Positions 1-8,946 of a stretch of 64,000 nt of DNA are shown in pieces. Origin of the DNA: SIG437 sp045576235. GTDB lineage: Bacteria > Bacillota > Clostridia > UBA1381 > UBA9506. The translations under genes were made by a program, and so were the position numbers. Location of the stretch: the NCBI GenBank assembly GCA_045576235.1, contig JAZNGA010000054.1:39489-103488 (forward strand). Reading direction: 5' to 3'. The notes under the pieces were generated by a model that was not told the origin of the DNA, did not search any database, and worked only from the letters and a program-made list of their open reading frames with translations. Every line of letters begins with the position of its first letter. The stretch's first letter is position 1.

Positions 1-222
1 TATACGGGTTTCATATCGGTCTATTACATATTCTGCAAGAACATTAAGATATTTGTGGAAAGTAGCTATATCCTCATTATATTCAAAATTAAAATATGTT
101 ATATTATCTTCAGGTTTTTCCTTCATTATCGAGACAGGAAAAATGCAATCGGGATTTGTTACAATCCTGCTTTTTATGAGATTGATATCCCCGTCAATTC
201 CAAGACTTATTGTTTCGTTCAT
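1..222 (-). CDS. Partial CDS, possible YtxC-like sporulation protein (N-terminal part)
   Basis: An open frame begins with ATG at 222 (reading leftward), preceded by AAGGAG six bases upstream, and runs off the left edge after 74 codons without a stop. It starts MNETISLGIDGD and ends at the edge with AEYVIDRYETRI. The length of this lead-in and the hydrophobic AEYVID segment recall the start of the core in YtxC-type putative sporulation proteins, but that assignment is weak because only the N-terminus is present. It follows the DUF6873 gene on the same strand with a 68-base gap and no visible terminator between them, so cotranscription is likely. The missing C-terminus lies outside the window. 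Confidence 0.55.
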   Translation of the reverse strand, partial: MNETISLGIDGDINLIKSRIVTNPDCIFPVSIMKEKPEDNITYFNFEYNEDIATFHKYLNVLAEYVIDRYETRI

Positions 223-290
223 ACATACACTCCTTGTGATAATCTGCGCTGTTTTTCTTATGTATTATGAACGGTAAACTGTTTATATAT

Positions 291-992
291 TCAGCAAAAC
301 ATAATTGTCCCCACATCTGTCAGCGGATAATTTTTTATTTCGTGAATTTTTTTCCCTTTCGATAAAATATATTTCCTGATTTTGTCTCCAAAGGAAACGC
401 TGTCCAAATCGCCGAAGAAAAAGATTTCTCCATCACGAGATTCCCCACTTGCTCCCCCAATAAATCCATAATCATAGCCTGTGAGCTTTATTTCTCCACT
501 CGGAATTTTTAACACATCTTTTCCCCGTTCTTTTAAGACAGAAAAAATTCCTTCATCGGCAGTGATTACGCCGTTTGAAAAAACACACGAGGAGCATTTG
601 CTGTAGCCCTGATTTACATTAATAATTTCAATCTTTTTATCTGTCAGATATTTTATGACTAAAGGGTCAGCAGCCGAAAATTTCCCAAGCGCCAAATTAT
701 CGGTTTTGAGTATATTATATGCAATATCCTCAGGATAGGTGCTCTTTAATTCCTTTTCTCCGCAAATCAAAGTAATACCGGAGCGTGAAAGTCTCTTTTC
801 ATATTCTCCATAACAACAAGGCGCACAGATAAACACCTTTTCCTCCGCCTGAAAAAGAACCATGTCAGGATGCGCACTGCAGGAAACGGAAATATGGCGA
901 CAAGTGACCGATGGAATGATTTCAAACTTGTCTCCCCATGCTTTTTCTGAAACCTCAGCATATCTGTTATCGACTATCATAAAGCTTTTCAT
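291..992 (-). CDS. DUF6873 family (GME-fold) protein
   Basis: A 233-residue cytoplasmic protein with no signal peptide. Two conserved-looking stretches, GYSKCSSCVF followed by ITADEGI (about residues 130-150) and GFIGGASG (about 178-185), match my memory of the DUF6873 'GME fold' family. That family is related in fold to agmatine deiminase/amidinotransferase-type guanidine-modifying enzymes, but its biochemical role is not established. The start is chosen at 992 because AGAGGTG lies at proper spacing upstream. A promoter with -35 TTGAAA and -10 TAAAAT lies just upstream, divergent from the promoter of the next gene. The cysteine-rich CSSC motif could bind metal or be redox active; this is speculation. 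Confidence 0.75.
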   Translation of the reverse strand: MKSFMIVDNRYAEVSEKAWGDKFEIIPSVTCRHISVSCSAHPDMVLFQAEEKVFICAPCCYGEYEKRLSRSGITLICGEKELKSTYPEDIAYNILKTDNLALGKFSAADPLVIKYLTDKKIEIINVNQGYSKCSSCVFSNGVITADEGIFSVLKERGKDVLKIPSGEIKLTGYDYGFIGGASGESRDGEIFFFGDLDSVSFGDKIRKYILSKGKKIHEIKNYPLTDVGTIMFC

Positions 993-1029
993 AATACACC
1001 TCTGACTTTATAAAATTGGTCTTTTCTTA

Positions 1030-1058
1030 ATTTTAGCATATATTTTCTCACATTTCAA
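1030..1058 (-). promoter_or_regulatory. Sigma-A-type promoter for the DUF6873 gene
   Basis: On the minus strand -35 TTGAAA (1058-1053) and -10 TAAAAT (1035-1030) are separated by 17 bases. The -10 is about 40 bases upstream of the ATG at 992. Confidence 0.55.
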
Positions 1059-1066
1059 TTTTAATA

Positions 1067-1095
1067 TTGACAAAGATTTTTTACTATTATAAAAT
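1067..1095 (+). promoter_or_regulatory. Sigma-A-type promoter for the glycoside-hydrolase-like gene
   Basis: A consensus -35 TTGACA (1067-1072) is followed after 17 bases by TAAAAT (1090-1095), about 40 bases upstream of the ATG at 1136. It is back to back with the minus-strand promoter at 1030-1058, so the 143-base gap is a divergent control region. Confidence 0.65.
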
Positions 1096-1135
1096 TAATG
1101 TAAATATAGACTTGTAATTTCAAAAAGGTGATTGT

Positions 1136-3238
1136 ATGCTTAAAACAGAGAACAATTATGATTTCAGAAAACGCATGTCTGAAGTTCATGAGAAAAATAT
1201 AAGAAACAAAAATCTTGTTCTGTCGGATGATGAATTCGCGATAAAAGACGGAGCTAAAATAGTTCTTCCTGAAACTGCAGGCGAGGTTTTAATGACTGCT
1301 GCAAAAGATTTCGCTGATTATCTTTTTGTTTCGCAAAATGTCTCTGTTAAAATTGAGAAAGGTCTGGAAAATGCGAAAAGCGGCGATGTTTTTATCGCAA
1401 CAGCAAAAGACACAGGGGACGATTTGGGTGAATATGCCTCATATAAAGGTCAAATCACAACAGTCTCCGACATGCTGAAAATCATAGGACACGACGAACG
1501 CGGTGCACAAAGCGGCGTTTATTTCGCAGAAGATATGATGAGCTTTAAGAAGGCTCCGTTCATAAAAAAGGGAATCTATCCGAAAAAACCTATGTATTAT
1601 CCACAGATGGTTCATTCAGGCTTCGGTCTTGACGAATATCCCGATGAACATTTGTCCTCCATCGCCCACGAAGGAAGAGATGCAATTTTAATTTTCGTTA
1701 AAGATGTTGACAAAACGCCTTGCGGCTACCTTGATTTTAACGATTTAATTAGAAGAGCCGCGAAATATGGACTGGATGTTTATGCCTATAGCTATCTTAA
1801 AAGCGAAAAGTGCTATGATGCTCCCGATGCTGAAAGCTACTATGAAAATCAATATGGCAAGCTTTTCAGAAAATGCCCCGGTCTAAAAGGCGTAACTCTC
1901 GTCGGCGAGTCTGTTGGGTTCCCGAGCAAAGACCCTAATGTTTCGGGTGCTCTCCATAAAGATACAATCATCGACGGAATTCCAACAGGAAAAGTCGCAG
2001 CAGGCTGGTATCCCTGCTCGGACTACCCCGAGTGGCTGAGGCTCATTCAAAAAGTGATCAAAAAGCACAAACCTGATGCAGACATTGTTTTCTGGACATA
2101 TAACTGGGGCTATCATCCAAAGGAGAAGCGCACAGCCCTTGTCAAAGCTCTCCCCAAAGGAATCACTCTTCAGGCAACCTTCGAAATGTTTCACCACTAT
2201 AAATTAGACGGCATCATTGAAGAATGTGCAGACTACACACTTTCATTTGAGGGCCCCGGCGAATATTTCACAGCGGAAGCAGAGGCAGCTAGAGAAGCGG
2301 GAATAAAGCTTTATTCAATGACAAACACAGGTGGACTTTCATGGGATTTCGGCGTCATTCCCTATGAACCCTTTCCATATCAATGGATAAAGCGCTACAA
2401 GGAGATGGAAAAGGCGCATGACAAGTGGAATCTTCAGGGCCTGATGGAATGTCACCACTACGGCTTCTATCCCTCATTTATAAGCAAGCTTTCAAAATGG
2501 GTTTTCTCCGAGCCGAGAGTTGCACCGGAGGAAATTCTTGAAAAAATCTTAAAAAGTGAATTCGGAGAAGAAAACTTCAGCAAAGTGGACGAAGCTATGA
2601 AGCTATGGAGTGAGGGCATCACTTTCTATGTTCCATCAGATGCTGACCAATGGGGCGCAATGAGAGTTGGTCCTTCATATCCTCTGCAGATAGACACGGA
2701 AGTCTCTCTTCCGTCATCGCCCACCGCTCATTTTGGCTCAGGAATCTGTTTTCCTTTTTATTTCAGCGAGCCAAAAGGACGCGAAAGCTATGTTTCTCTG
2801 CGCGTTCCCGTCGAGATTGAGGCATATAAGAAAACAAGGGCTCTGATTGATGAAGGAATAGCTCTTTTAGAATCGGCGGAAAATAAAAATGAGAAGCTGA
2901 AGCGACTTATAAATTTAGGTAAATTTATATCCTGCAGTCTGACAACAGGCATTAATGCAAAAAATATGTTTCGCTTGAAAAACAGGCTCCGTTCTTTTGA
3001 AACAAGAGAAGAACTTATAAAGGTTACGGATGAAATCGAGGCCATGATAAAGGCTGAAATAGAAAATGCTGAAAAAGCAATCCCTCTTGTCGAGGCAGAT
3101 TCAAGGCTTGGCTGGGAGCCTTCCATGGAATATATGACAGACAAATCTCACATCGAGTGGAAAATCCGACTCGAAAACTATGTTTTGGATTTTGAGCTCC
3201 CAAGGCTCAGAAAAGTTATTAATATGAATGAGGTGTAA
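1136..3238 (+). CDS. Putative cytoplasmic glycoside hydrolase (hexosaminidase/glucuronidase-like fold)
   Basis: A 700-residue protein without signal peptide or membrane segment. The first 140 residues resemble the alpha/beta N-terminal domain found before the barrel in GH20-type and alpha-glucuronidase-type enzymes: a predicted strand-helix pattern around an IIGHDERGAQSGVY segment, where the family often has a D-x-x-G-x-x-Y/F-x-G lead into the barrel. The middle (about 150-480) is rich in aromatic and acidic residues typical of a TIM-barrel sugar site, for example FWTYNWGYHP and SFEGPGEYF. The last 150 residues look helical. Family assignment and substrate are inferences; I do not recognise a precise family. 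The start has AAAAAGGTG upstream. Its stop overlaps the ribosome site of the DJ-1 gene, so the two are a dicistron under the TTGACA promoter. Confidence 0.6.
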   Translation: MLKTENNYDFRKRMSEVHEKNIRNKNLVLSDDEFAIKDGAKIVLPETAGEVLMTAAKDFADYLFVSQNVSVKIEKGLENAKSGDVFIATAKDTGDDLGEYASYKGQITTVSDMLKIIGHDERGAQSGVYFAEDMMSFKKAPFIKKGIYPKKPMYYPQMVHSGFGLDEYPDEHLSSIAHEGRDAILIFVKDVDKTPCGYLDFNDLIRRAAKYGLDVYAYSYLKSEKCYDAPDAESYYENQYGKLFRKCPGLKGVTLVGESVGFPSKDPNVSGALHKDTIIDGIPTGKVAAGWYPCSDYPEWLRLIQKVIKKHKPDADIVFWTYNWGYHPKEKRTALVKALPKGITLQATFEMFHHYKLDGIIEECADYTLSFEGPGEYFTAEAEAAREAGIKLYSMTNTGGLSWDFGVIPYEPFPYQWIKRYKEMEKAHDKWNLQGLMECHHYGFYPSFISKLSKWVFSEPRVAPEEILEKILKSEFGEENFSKVDEAMKLWSEGITFYVPSDADQWGAMRVGPSYPLQIDTEVSLPSSPTAHFGSGICFPFYFSEPKGRESYVSLRVPVEIEAYKKTRALIDEGIALLESAENKNEKLKRLINLGKFISCSLTTGINAKNMFRLKNRLRSFETREELIKVTDEIEAMIKAEIENAEKAIPLVEADSRLGWEPSMEYMTDKSHIEWKIRLENYVLDFELPRLRKVINMNEV

Positions 3239-3241
3239 GTT

Positions 3242-3781
3242 ATGATTATAGTTTTTTTAGCTGATGGATTTGAAGAGGCGGAGGCTCTCGTTCCCGTCGA
3301 TATGCTGAAAAGATGCGGTTTAGAGGTCAAAACAGTTTCCATAATGGAAACAAAACTCGTCACGGGCACACACGGAATTCAGGTTTTTGCAGATGAGCAT
3401 TATAAAGATTTCAAACTGCAATCTCCCGATGCAGTTATTCTGCCAGGCGGTCTTCCCGGTGCAGACCATCTTGAAAATTCAGCCTGTGTAAAAGAAGCCG
3501 TGCTTTCAGCAAACGAAGAAGGCAAGCTCATTTGCGCTATTTGCGCCGCCCCCAAAGTGCTCGGCTCTTATGGGCTTTTAGAAGGGAAGAAAGCAGTTTG
3601 CTATCCCGGATTTGAAGAAAAATTAAAGGGAGCTGTCACATCAAATGATGGAGTTATGGTCTCGGGCAACATAATCACATCACGAGCTGCAGGAAAGTGC
3701 TTTGATTTTGCTTTTGAGATTGCAAAAGCGCTCGGAAAAGAAAAAGAAGCCGAAAAAGTTAAAAACTCCATACTCTATTAG
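3242..3781 (+). CDS. DJ-1/PfpI family protein
   Basis: A 179-residue single-domain protein of the DJ-1/ThiJ/YajL family. The N-terminal strand ends in the family's acidic position (GFEEAEALVPVD). The nucleophile-elbow cysteine lies in AICAAPKVLG near residue 102, followed by GLLEGKKAVCYPGFEE. Family members act as deglycases, chaperone-like or redox-sensing proteins; the precise role here is unknown. The start is three bases after the stop of the upstream hydrolase-like gene, with GAGGTG spanning that stop as ribosome site, which implies translational coupling. A strong intrinsic terminator follows. Confidence 0.88.
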   Translation: MIIVFLADGFEEAEALVPVDMLKRCGLEVKTVSIMETKLVTGTHGIQVFADEHYKDFKLQSPDAVILPGGLPGADHLENSACVKEAVLSANEEGKLICAICAAPKVLGSYGLLEGKKAVCYPGFEEKLKGAVTSNDGVMVSGNIITSRAAGKCFDFAFEIAKALGKEKEAEKVKNSILY

Positions 3782-3793
3782 TTTTTACAATTC

Positions 3794-3838
3794 AAAAATT
3801 CTGTTATGAGATAAAAATCACCCGTAACAGAATTTTTT
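3794..3838 (+). terminator. Intrinsic terminator after the DJ-1 gene
   Basis: A 13-bp perfect stem (AAAAATTCTGTTA at 3794-3806 with TAACAGAATTTTT at 3825-3837) encloses an 18-base loop and ends in a T run. Confidence 0.75.
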
Positions 3839-3881
3839 GTTTTAAAAACATAAAATATTTCTATGCAAAAACAGCTTTTTA

Positions 3882-3890
3882 TGGTATAAT
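3882..3890 (+). promoter_or_regulatory. Extended -10 promoter for the truB operon
   Basis: TGGTATAAT gives a TG-n-TATAAT extended -10 about 35 bases before the truB start. No good -35 hexamer sits at 17 bases, which is usual for extended -10 promoters. Confidence 0.5.
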
Positions 3891-3925
3891 GATAACGAAT
3901 GTATGCATAGCTAAGGAGTGAAACT

Positions 3926-4819
3926 GTGCTCGGGATAATAAATCTGTATAAACCCCAGGGAAAAACCTCTCACGACATGGTTTTTTTCATAAGAAAGACT
4001 TTAGGAATTAAAAGAGTCGGCCACACAGGGACGCTCGACCCTTGTGCCGAAGGTGTCCTTCCGATTCTTGTCGGCAGAGCAACCGCCCTGTCTGACTTTT
4101 TGATGGCAGGCGATAAAATCTACACTGCAACCGTTAAACTCGGAATCACCACTGACACATATGACACAACGGGGACAGTTCTCAAAGAAACCACGCCTTG
4201 CGTTTCTCTTGAAGATATCGAAAAAGCATTGATAAGCTTCACAGGTGAAATTGAACAGGAACCTCCTATGTATTCAGCTATAAAAGTTGGCGGCAGAAAG
4301 CTTTATCAACTGGCTCGCGAAGGCAAGGAAATTGAAAGAGCAAAAAGAAAAATCAAAATTTTTGACATATCTGTTTTAGATTTTGACAAAAAAAACAACA
4401 AATTCAAAATGAGAGTTCATTGTTCTAAAGGAACATATATCCGCTCACTGTGCCACGATTTAGGAAAAGCTTTAGGCTGCGGCGCCGCCATGAGCTCCTT
4501 AGTCAGAAACAAGACAGGAATTTTTGAAGACTCCTCTTCTAAAACCTGCGAAATGATAGAAGAATCTGTCAAAAAAGGAGACTTCTCTTTTATCACTCCA
4601 CCTGATGCAGTGCTTTCCGAGTTTCCCTCCGTCACAGTTGACGATGAAACATCAAAAAAAGTGCAAAACGGAATAATGCTCAGAACAAATCAACTCGGAA
4701 TAAATTTAAGGCCCGGTGAAAAAATCAGAATATATGACAAAGAGCGCTTTCTGTGTCTGGCTAAAATTGTTGAAGCAGAAGGCTCTCTATGCATTAAAAT
4801 TGATATGGGCTTTTATTGA
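3926..4819 (+). CDS. truB: tRNA pseudouridine(55) synthase TruB
   Basis: TruB makes pseudouridine 55 in the T-loop of tRNAs. The 297-residue protein begins LGIINLYKPQGKTSHD, the family start, and carries the catalytic aspartate in GHTGTLDPCAEGVL (about residues 31-44), then the PPMYSAIKVGGRKLY and RSLCHDLG motifs. A C-terminal PUA-like extension covers about 225-297. The start is GTG at 3926 with TAAGGAG eight bases upstream. It is the first gene of the plus-strand run after a terminator and is followed closely by ribF, the common truB-ribF order of Firmicutes. Confidence 0.97.
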   Translation: MLGIINLYKPQGKTSHDMVFFIRKTLGIKRVGHTGTLDPCAEGVLPILVGRATALSDFLMAGDKIYTATVKLGITTDTYDTTGTVLKETTPCVSLEDIEKALISFTGEIEQEPPMYSAIKVGGRKLYQLAREGKEIERAKRKIKIFDISVLDFDKKNNKFKMRVHCSKGTYIRSLCHDLGKALGCGAAMSSLVRNKTGIFEDSSSKTCEMIEESVKKGDFSFITPPDAVLSEFPSVTVDDETSKKVQNGIMLRTNQLGINLRPGEKIRIYDKERFLCLAKIVEAEGSLCIKIDMGFY

Positions 4820-4840
4820 TATAGCTTGAAGGAGACCACG

Positions 4841-5758
4841 ATGAACACTGTTTGGTATGCTTATGAAAAACTTGATAAAACCTGCAACACAGCAATCGCA
4901 ATAGGCAACTTTGACGGACTCCATAAGGGCCATGCCAAAATCATGGAGCTTTTAAAGAAAGTCTCGCTGAAAAACAATCTTGCCTCCTTGTGTTACACTT
5001 TTTCTGTTCATCCTGTAAATGTAATTAAAGGAGAGGGCTCTCTTTCTTTGATTGAAGATAATGTCCAGAAGGAAAAGCTTCTCGAAAAAACCGGAATTGA
5101 CTATCTTTTCTTTGAAGATTTTAAAAAAGTCAGAGACCTTCCCGCTTCCGATTTTGTAAGGGATATTCTTGTTTCCAAACTGAATATGAAGGTCGCTGTC
5201 GTCGGCCCCCACAACCATTATGGAAAAAACGGCGAAGGAGACATCAATCTTTTGCACGAGCTCGGTCAGAAATATGGCTTCCTCGTTTATATGGCAGAGC
5301 CCTTTTTCCTTGATGATGTTATGTGCTCAAGCACAAAGATAAGGGAATATATTAGAGAAGGCAAAATTGAGGCGGCAAACAAAATGCTCGGCAGAAAATT
5401 TTCCGTCTCGGGAACAGTCATAAAAGATAAAGGCCTTGGGAAAAAGCTTGGCTTCCCCACCGCAAACCTGATCCCGAAAAGCAATATGATTATGCCGCAA
5501 CCCGGAGTCTATGCAACAAGCGTCCAGATTGATGGAACTTTATATAAATCAATAACAAATGTCGGAACCTGTCCGACCGTAAATGATAATAACACAAAGC
5601 TGGAAACACACATCTTAAATTACAACGGAAATCTTTACGGAGAAGAGCTTGAAATAATATTTATATCAAAAATGCGTGAAACTGTTTCCTTCGAAAATGT
5701 TGAAGCCTTAAAAAAACAACTTCTTGATGATGCAGATAAAAGAAATAAAATGAATTAG
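4841..5758 (+). CDS. ribF: Bifunctional riboflavin kinase/FAD synthetase RibF
   Basis: RibF phosphorylates riboflavin to FMN and adenylylates FMN to FAD. The 305-residue protein has an N-terminal nucleotidyltransferase domain with IGNFDGLHKGH (about residues 21-31) and a C-terminal flavokinase domain with GLGKKLGFPTANL and PQPGVYA. A TTG codon in frame at 4826 would add five residues, but the ATG at 4841 is preferred because AAGGAG lies six bases before it, inside that would-be extension. It sits 21 bases after truB in the same operon. Confidence 0.96.
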   Translation: MNTVWYAYEKLDKTCNTAIAIGNFDGLHKGHAKIMELLKKVSLKNNLASLCYTFSVHPVNVIKGEGSLSLIEDNVQKEKLLEKTGIDYLFFEDFKKVRDLPASDFVRDILVSKLNMKVAVVGPHNHYGKNGEGDINLLHELGQKYGFLVYMAEPFFLDDVMCSSTKIREYIREGKIEAANKMLGRKFSVSGTVIKDKGLGKKLGFPTANLIPKSNMIMPQPGVYATSVQIDGTLYKSITNVGTCPTVNDNNTKLETHILNYNGNLYGEELEIIFISKMRETVSFENVEALKKQLLDDADKRNKMN

Positions 5759-5770
5759 AAGAGGTAGAAA

Positions 5771-6541
5771 ATGAACATTCTTGCAATAGGTGACATAGTA
5801 GGTGCTGTTGGCGTTGAAATTTTTCTTGAAAAATTTCCCGGGTTAAAAGAAAAATATGGTGTGGATTTATGTGTTGCAAACGCTGAAAACGCAAGCGATA
5901 ACAATGGCATCACAAGACGCACAGCTGAAATGCTTCTTTCTGGCGGGGCAGATGTCTTGACACTCGGCAACCACGCTTTTCGTCAAAAAGATGCGGTTTC
6001 GCTTCTCCACAATGAAAAAAGAATCGTGCGTCCTGCAAACTTTCCCGAAGGGACAAGCGGAAGCGGAGTTTATCAATTTGAAAAAAACGGCAAAACCATT
6101 GCTGTCATAAATTTAATAGGCAGGGTTTATCTTGACTACTACGACTGTCCTTTCACAGTAATTGACAAGCTTTTGGGGAAAATAAGTGCTGACATAATCA
6201 TAGTCGATTTTCACGCAGAAGCAACCAGCGAAAAGGTTTCTATGGGCTGGTATTTAGACGGTCGCGTTTCCGCAATTTTCGGAACTCACACCCATGTTAT
6301 CACGGCAGATGAAAAGATTATGCCTAAAGGAACAGGCTATATTACAGATATAGGTATGACAGGCCCATTTTATTCATGCCTCGGTGTCAAGCGTGAGATA
6401 ACATTAAAGCGCTTTAAAAGCTGCATTCCGCAAAGGTTTGAATTTGCAGATGGAAAGGCTCAGCTAAACGCCGTTGTTTTCACGATTGACGACGAAACAA
6501 ATAAAACGACAAACATTGAAAAGGTGATTTTAACACCATGA
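5771..6541 (+). CDS. ymdB: YmdB family metallophosphoesterase
   Basis: A 256-residue calcineurin-like phosphoesterase of the YmdB (TIGR00282) family, which hydrolyses 2',3'-cyclic nucleotides and in Bacillus affects biofilm and motility decisions. Metal ligands are visible in order: GDIVGAVG near the start, ANAENAS, LGNHAFR, VDFHAEATSEK and FGTHTHV. The length matches the family. The ribosome site AGAGGT sits five bases before the ATG. It overlaps the next gene by ATGA. In many Firmicutes this gene follows RNase Y; no rny is present in this window. Confidence 0.95.
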   Translation: MNILAIGDIVGAVGVEIFLEKFPGLKEKYGVDLCVANAENASDNNGITRRTAEMLLSGGADVLTLGNHAFRQKDAVSLLHNEKRIVRPANFPEGTSGSGVYQFEKNGKTIAVINLIGRVYLDYYDCPFTVIDKLLGKISADIIIVDFHAEATSEKVSMGWYLDGRVSAIFGTHTHVITADEKIMPKGTGYITDIGMTGPFYSCLGVKREITLKRFKSCIPQRFEFADGKAQLNAVVFTIDDETNKTTNIEKVILTP

Positions 6542-7092
6542 AAAACGCTTTAAGAAAAAAATATCTTGCCTTGCGCAAATCAAAATCATCTGAAGAGCTT
6601 TTAAAAAGCTCCGAAAAGATTATTGATAACCTCTTTTCCGTTTCCGAGTTTCAGCACGCTCAAACAATAATGGTTTATGTCAGCTTTCGCGGCGAGGTTG
6701 ATACTCACGACCTCATAAAAAAACTTTTGAAGCAAAAAAAACGCGTGTGCGTGCCTCTGTGTGACGAAAGTGACTTATCAATGACAGCAAGGGAAATAAC
6801 AGAATTTTCAGACCTTCATAGCGGCTGTTATGGAATTTTGGAGCCGAAGGATTGTTCTTCCGTTGTTGAAAAAGACAACATAGATTTTATAATTGTTCCT
6901 GGCTGTGCCTTTTCTAGAGACGGTCACAGAATCGGTTACGGAAAAGGATATTATGATAAATTCCTAAGAGGAGCAAAAGGCATCTCCTGCGGACTTTCCT
7001 ATGATTTCAGCATAGCAGATGACATTGGGGCTGAAAAAACAGATGTTCCTCTTAATATGATAATCACTCAAAGCAGGATAATAAAGCCCTGA
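6538..7092 (+). CDS. 5-formyltetrahydrofolate cyclo-ligase
   Basis: Converts 5-formyl-THF to 5,10-methenyl-THF with ATP, returning a stored folate to one-carbon metabolism. The 184-residue length is typical. Signature parts include the basic N-terminus (LRKKYLALRKS), FRGEVDTHDLI, and the C-terminal VPGCAFSRDGHRIGYGKG followed by YYDKFL, which forms the ATP-binding and catalytic region. The ATG overlaps the ymdB stop by four bases, so expression is translationally coupled. Confidence 0.95.
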   Translation: MKNALRKKYLALRKSKSSEELLKSSEKIIDNLFSVSEFQHAQTIMVYVSFRGEVDTHDLIKKLLKQKKRVCVPLCDESDLSMTAREITEFSDLHSGCYGILEPKDCSSVVEKDNIDFIIVPGCAFSRDGHRIGYGKGYYDKFLRGAKGISCGLSYDFSIADDIGAEKTDVPLNMIITQSRIIKP

Positions 7093-7160
7093 AAAACTTG
7101 AACTTAAATGACTTTTATGATAAAATATATGAAAACAAAATGTTTTTGGAGGATAGTAAA

Positions 7161-7673
7161 ATGGATAGCTTCTTAGAATATCTTATGATTAAAAAAAATT
7201 CAAAATCTGACATCTTTCTGAAGGTTGGAATTGTGATTTTAGCAGTGATTCTCTCTCTTTTGATTTTTGTCCTTTTTGTTTCTGTCGCATTTCTTCGCAC
7301 CTATGCCTTTTTAGCTGTGCTTTTTGTTGGATATGGCGCATATGTGCTCCTTAGTCGAATGTCAATAGAATTTGAATATATTTTCACAAACGGCGACCTC
7401 GACATAGACATTATAAGAGGCAGAAAATCAAGAAAGAGATTAACATCTTTAAAATGTAAGAATATTAAAAATATGGAAAAGGTGGCAAGCACCACTTTAA
7501 AACCGAAAACAGGTTGCAAAATGATTAACGCCGTATATAACCCTGAACTTGGCGAAATATATAAAATAGAAGCGACAGACAAACACGAAAGAGATGTCTA
7601 TATCCTCTTTCAGCCAACAGAAAATTTAGTCGGTGAAATGAAAAAATTTAATCCTTTTAACATAAAGGCATAA
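7161..7673 (+). CDS. DUF6106-like membrane protein
   Basis: A 170-residue protein with two adjacent hydrophobic segments (about residues 20-42 and 47-65) followed by a soluble domain that begins IEFEYIFTNGDLDIDII. This layout, two helices then a domain carrying a PH-like FTNGDLDIDxI strand, fits the DUF6106 family of Clostridia; no function is known. A longer in-frame reading from a TTG at 7098 is possible, but TGGAGG at 7147-7152 points to the ATG at 7161. It lies in the operon between the folate ligase and cinA. Confidence 0.75.
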   Translation: MDSFLEYLMIKKNSKSDIFLKVGIVILAVILSLLIFVLFVSVAFLRTYAFLAVLFVGYGAYVLLSRMSIEFEYIFTNGDLDIDIIRGRKSRKRLTSLKCKNIKNMEKVASTTLKPKTGCKMINAVYNPELGEIYKIEATDKHERDVYILFQPTENLVGEMKKFNPFNIKA

Positions 7674-7700
7674 AGAAGAAATTAAAGTCGGGTGTAAATT

Positions 7701-8921
7701 ATGAATGGTGAAATTATTGCAGTCGGAACGGAACTGCTTTTAGGAAATATCATAAACACAAATGCGCAGTTTCTTTCAGAAGAACTGTCAAATCTCGGAA
7801 TTAATGTTTACTATCAAACAGTTGTAGGCGATAATGAAGACAGGCTGAAAAAAGCAATTCAGGCGGCGCTAAACCGTGCTGACCTGCTCATTTTGACAGG
7901 AGGTTTAGGGCCGACAGATGACGACTTGACAAAAGAAACCGTAGCTTGCCTTTTAGACCTTAATATGTATCTTCACGAAGAATCAAAGTCCCTGATAGAA
8001 AAATATTTAAATAAGAAAATCTCTGAATCAAACTTAAAGCAGGCATATGTTCCAGAAGGCTCAATAGTTTTAAAAAATGACAACGGAACAGCTCCCGGCA
8101 TAATAATCGAAAAAAACGAAAAAACAGTCGTTCTTCTCCCCGGGCCCCCAAAAGAAATGGCTCCGATGTTTTCAGAAAAGGTTAAACCATATTTAGAAAA
8201 AAAATCACCTTTTGTGATGCATTCTGTCATATTGAGGCTATTTGGCATAGGTGAATCAAGTGTTGGAGATGAGATTAAAGACCTCATGCAAAACGACAAT
8301 CCGACAGTCGCACCATATGCTAAAGACAACGAAACAATTTTAAGAATAACGGCGCGCGCTTCATCAAAAGAAGAAGCCGATAAAATGAATGCTGAAATGA
8401 TTAAAAAAATTGACGAGCGCCTCGGCGAATTTATTTATTCACATAACGACACACCGCTTCATGTTGTGTGCGCCCGTAAGCTCATCGAAAAAAATCTTTC
8501 AATTTCTTTTGCAGAAAGCTGCACGGCAGGACTTCTCACCTCAACCCTTGCTGAAGTCCCCGGAGTTTCTTCCGTTCTTTCAGAAAGCGTTGTGACATAT
8601 TCAAACGACGCTAAAGAAAGATACTTGGGAGTTAAACACGAAACTTTAGAAAAATTCGGAGCCGTCAGCAAAGAGACTGCTTCTGAAATGGCAGAGGGAA
8701 TAAGAGCTCGTTCAAAATCCGACATTGGTGTTTCAGTGACAGGAATTGCAGGCCCTGACGGTGGAACTAAAGAAAAACCCGTCGGCCTTGTTTATATTGG
8801 CATAGCAACAGAAAGCGAAACAAAAGTCTATGAGCTCCGTCTCATAGGCAGAGACAGAAACAAAATTCGACACGCGGCTGTGATGAATGCATTGTCAATC
8901 GTTAACAAAACCTTAAAATAG
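7701..8921 (+). CDS. cinA: CinA family protein (NMN deamidase / competence-damage inducible)
   Basis: A 406-residue two-domain protein. The N-terminal MoaB/MogA-like domain (about 1-170) shows AVGTELLLGNIINTNA, LTGGLGPTDDD and LLPGPPKEMAPMF. The C-terminal CinA domain (about 250-406) shows SISFAESCTAGLL, VVTYSND and VTGIAGPDGGT. The C-domain deamidates nicotinamide mononucleotide for NAD recycling in characterised members; the N-domain has ADP-ribose pyrophosphatase activity in some. The neighbouring recA 25 bases downstream is the classic cinA-recA arrangement of Firmicutes. The ribosome site before the ATG is weak (CGGGTG). Confidence 0.96.
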   Translation: MNGEIIAVGTELLLGNIINTNAQFLSEELSNLGINVYYQTVVGDNEDRLKKAIQAALNRADLLILTGGLGPTDDDLTKETVACLLDLNMYLHEESKSLIEKYLNKKISESNLKQAYVPEGSIVLKNDNGTAPGIIIEKNEKTVVLLPGPPKEMAPMFSEKVKPYLEKKSPFVMHSVILRLFGIGESSVGDEIKDLMQNDNPTVAPYAKDNETILRITARASSKEEADKMNAEMIKKIDERLGEFIYSHNDTPLHVVCARKLIEKNLSISFAESCTAGLLTSTLAEVPGVSSVLSESVVTYSNDAKERYLGVKHETLEKFGAVSKETASEMAEGIRARSKSDIGVSVTGIAGPDGGTKEKPVGLVYIGIATESETKVYELRLIGRDRNKIRHAAVMNALSIVNKTLK

Positions 8922-8946
8922 ATTACAAGGAAAAGGAGAACATATT

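Noticed and set aside
53..277. Plus-strand frames at the left edge with hydrophobic residues
   Set aside because: They overlap the minus-strand partial gene, which has a proper ribosome site; the hydrophobicity is an artefact of AT-rich antisense.
2788..3144. Long open frame antisense to the glycoside-hydrolase-like gene
   Set aside because: It mirrors the codon pattern of the plus-strand gene, has no ribosome site and a low-complexity Ser/Ile-rich product; many similar antisense frames occur in this window.
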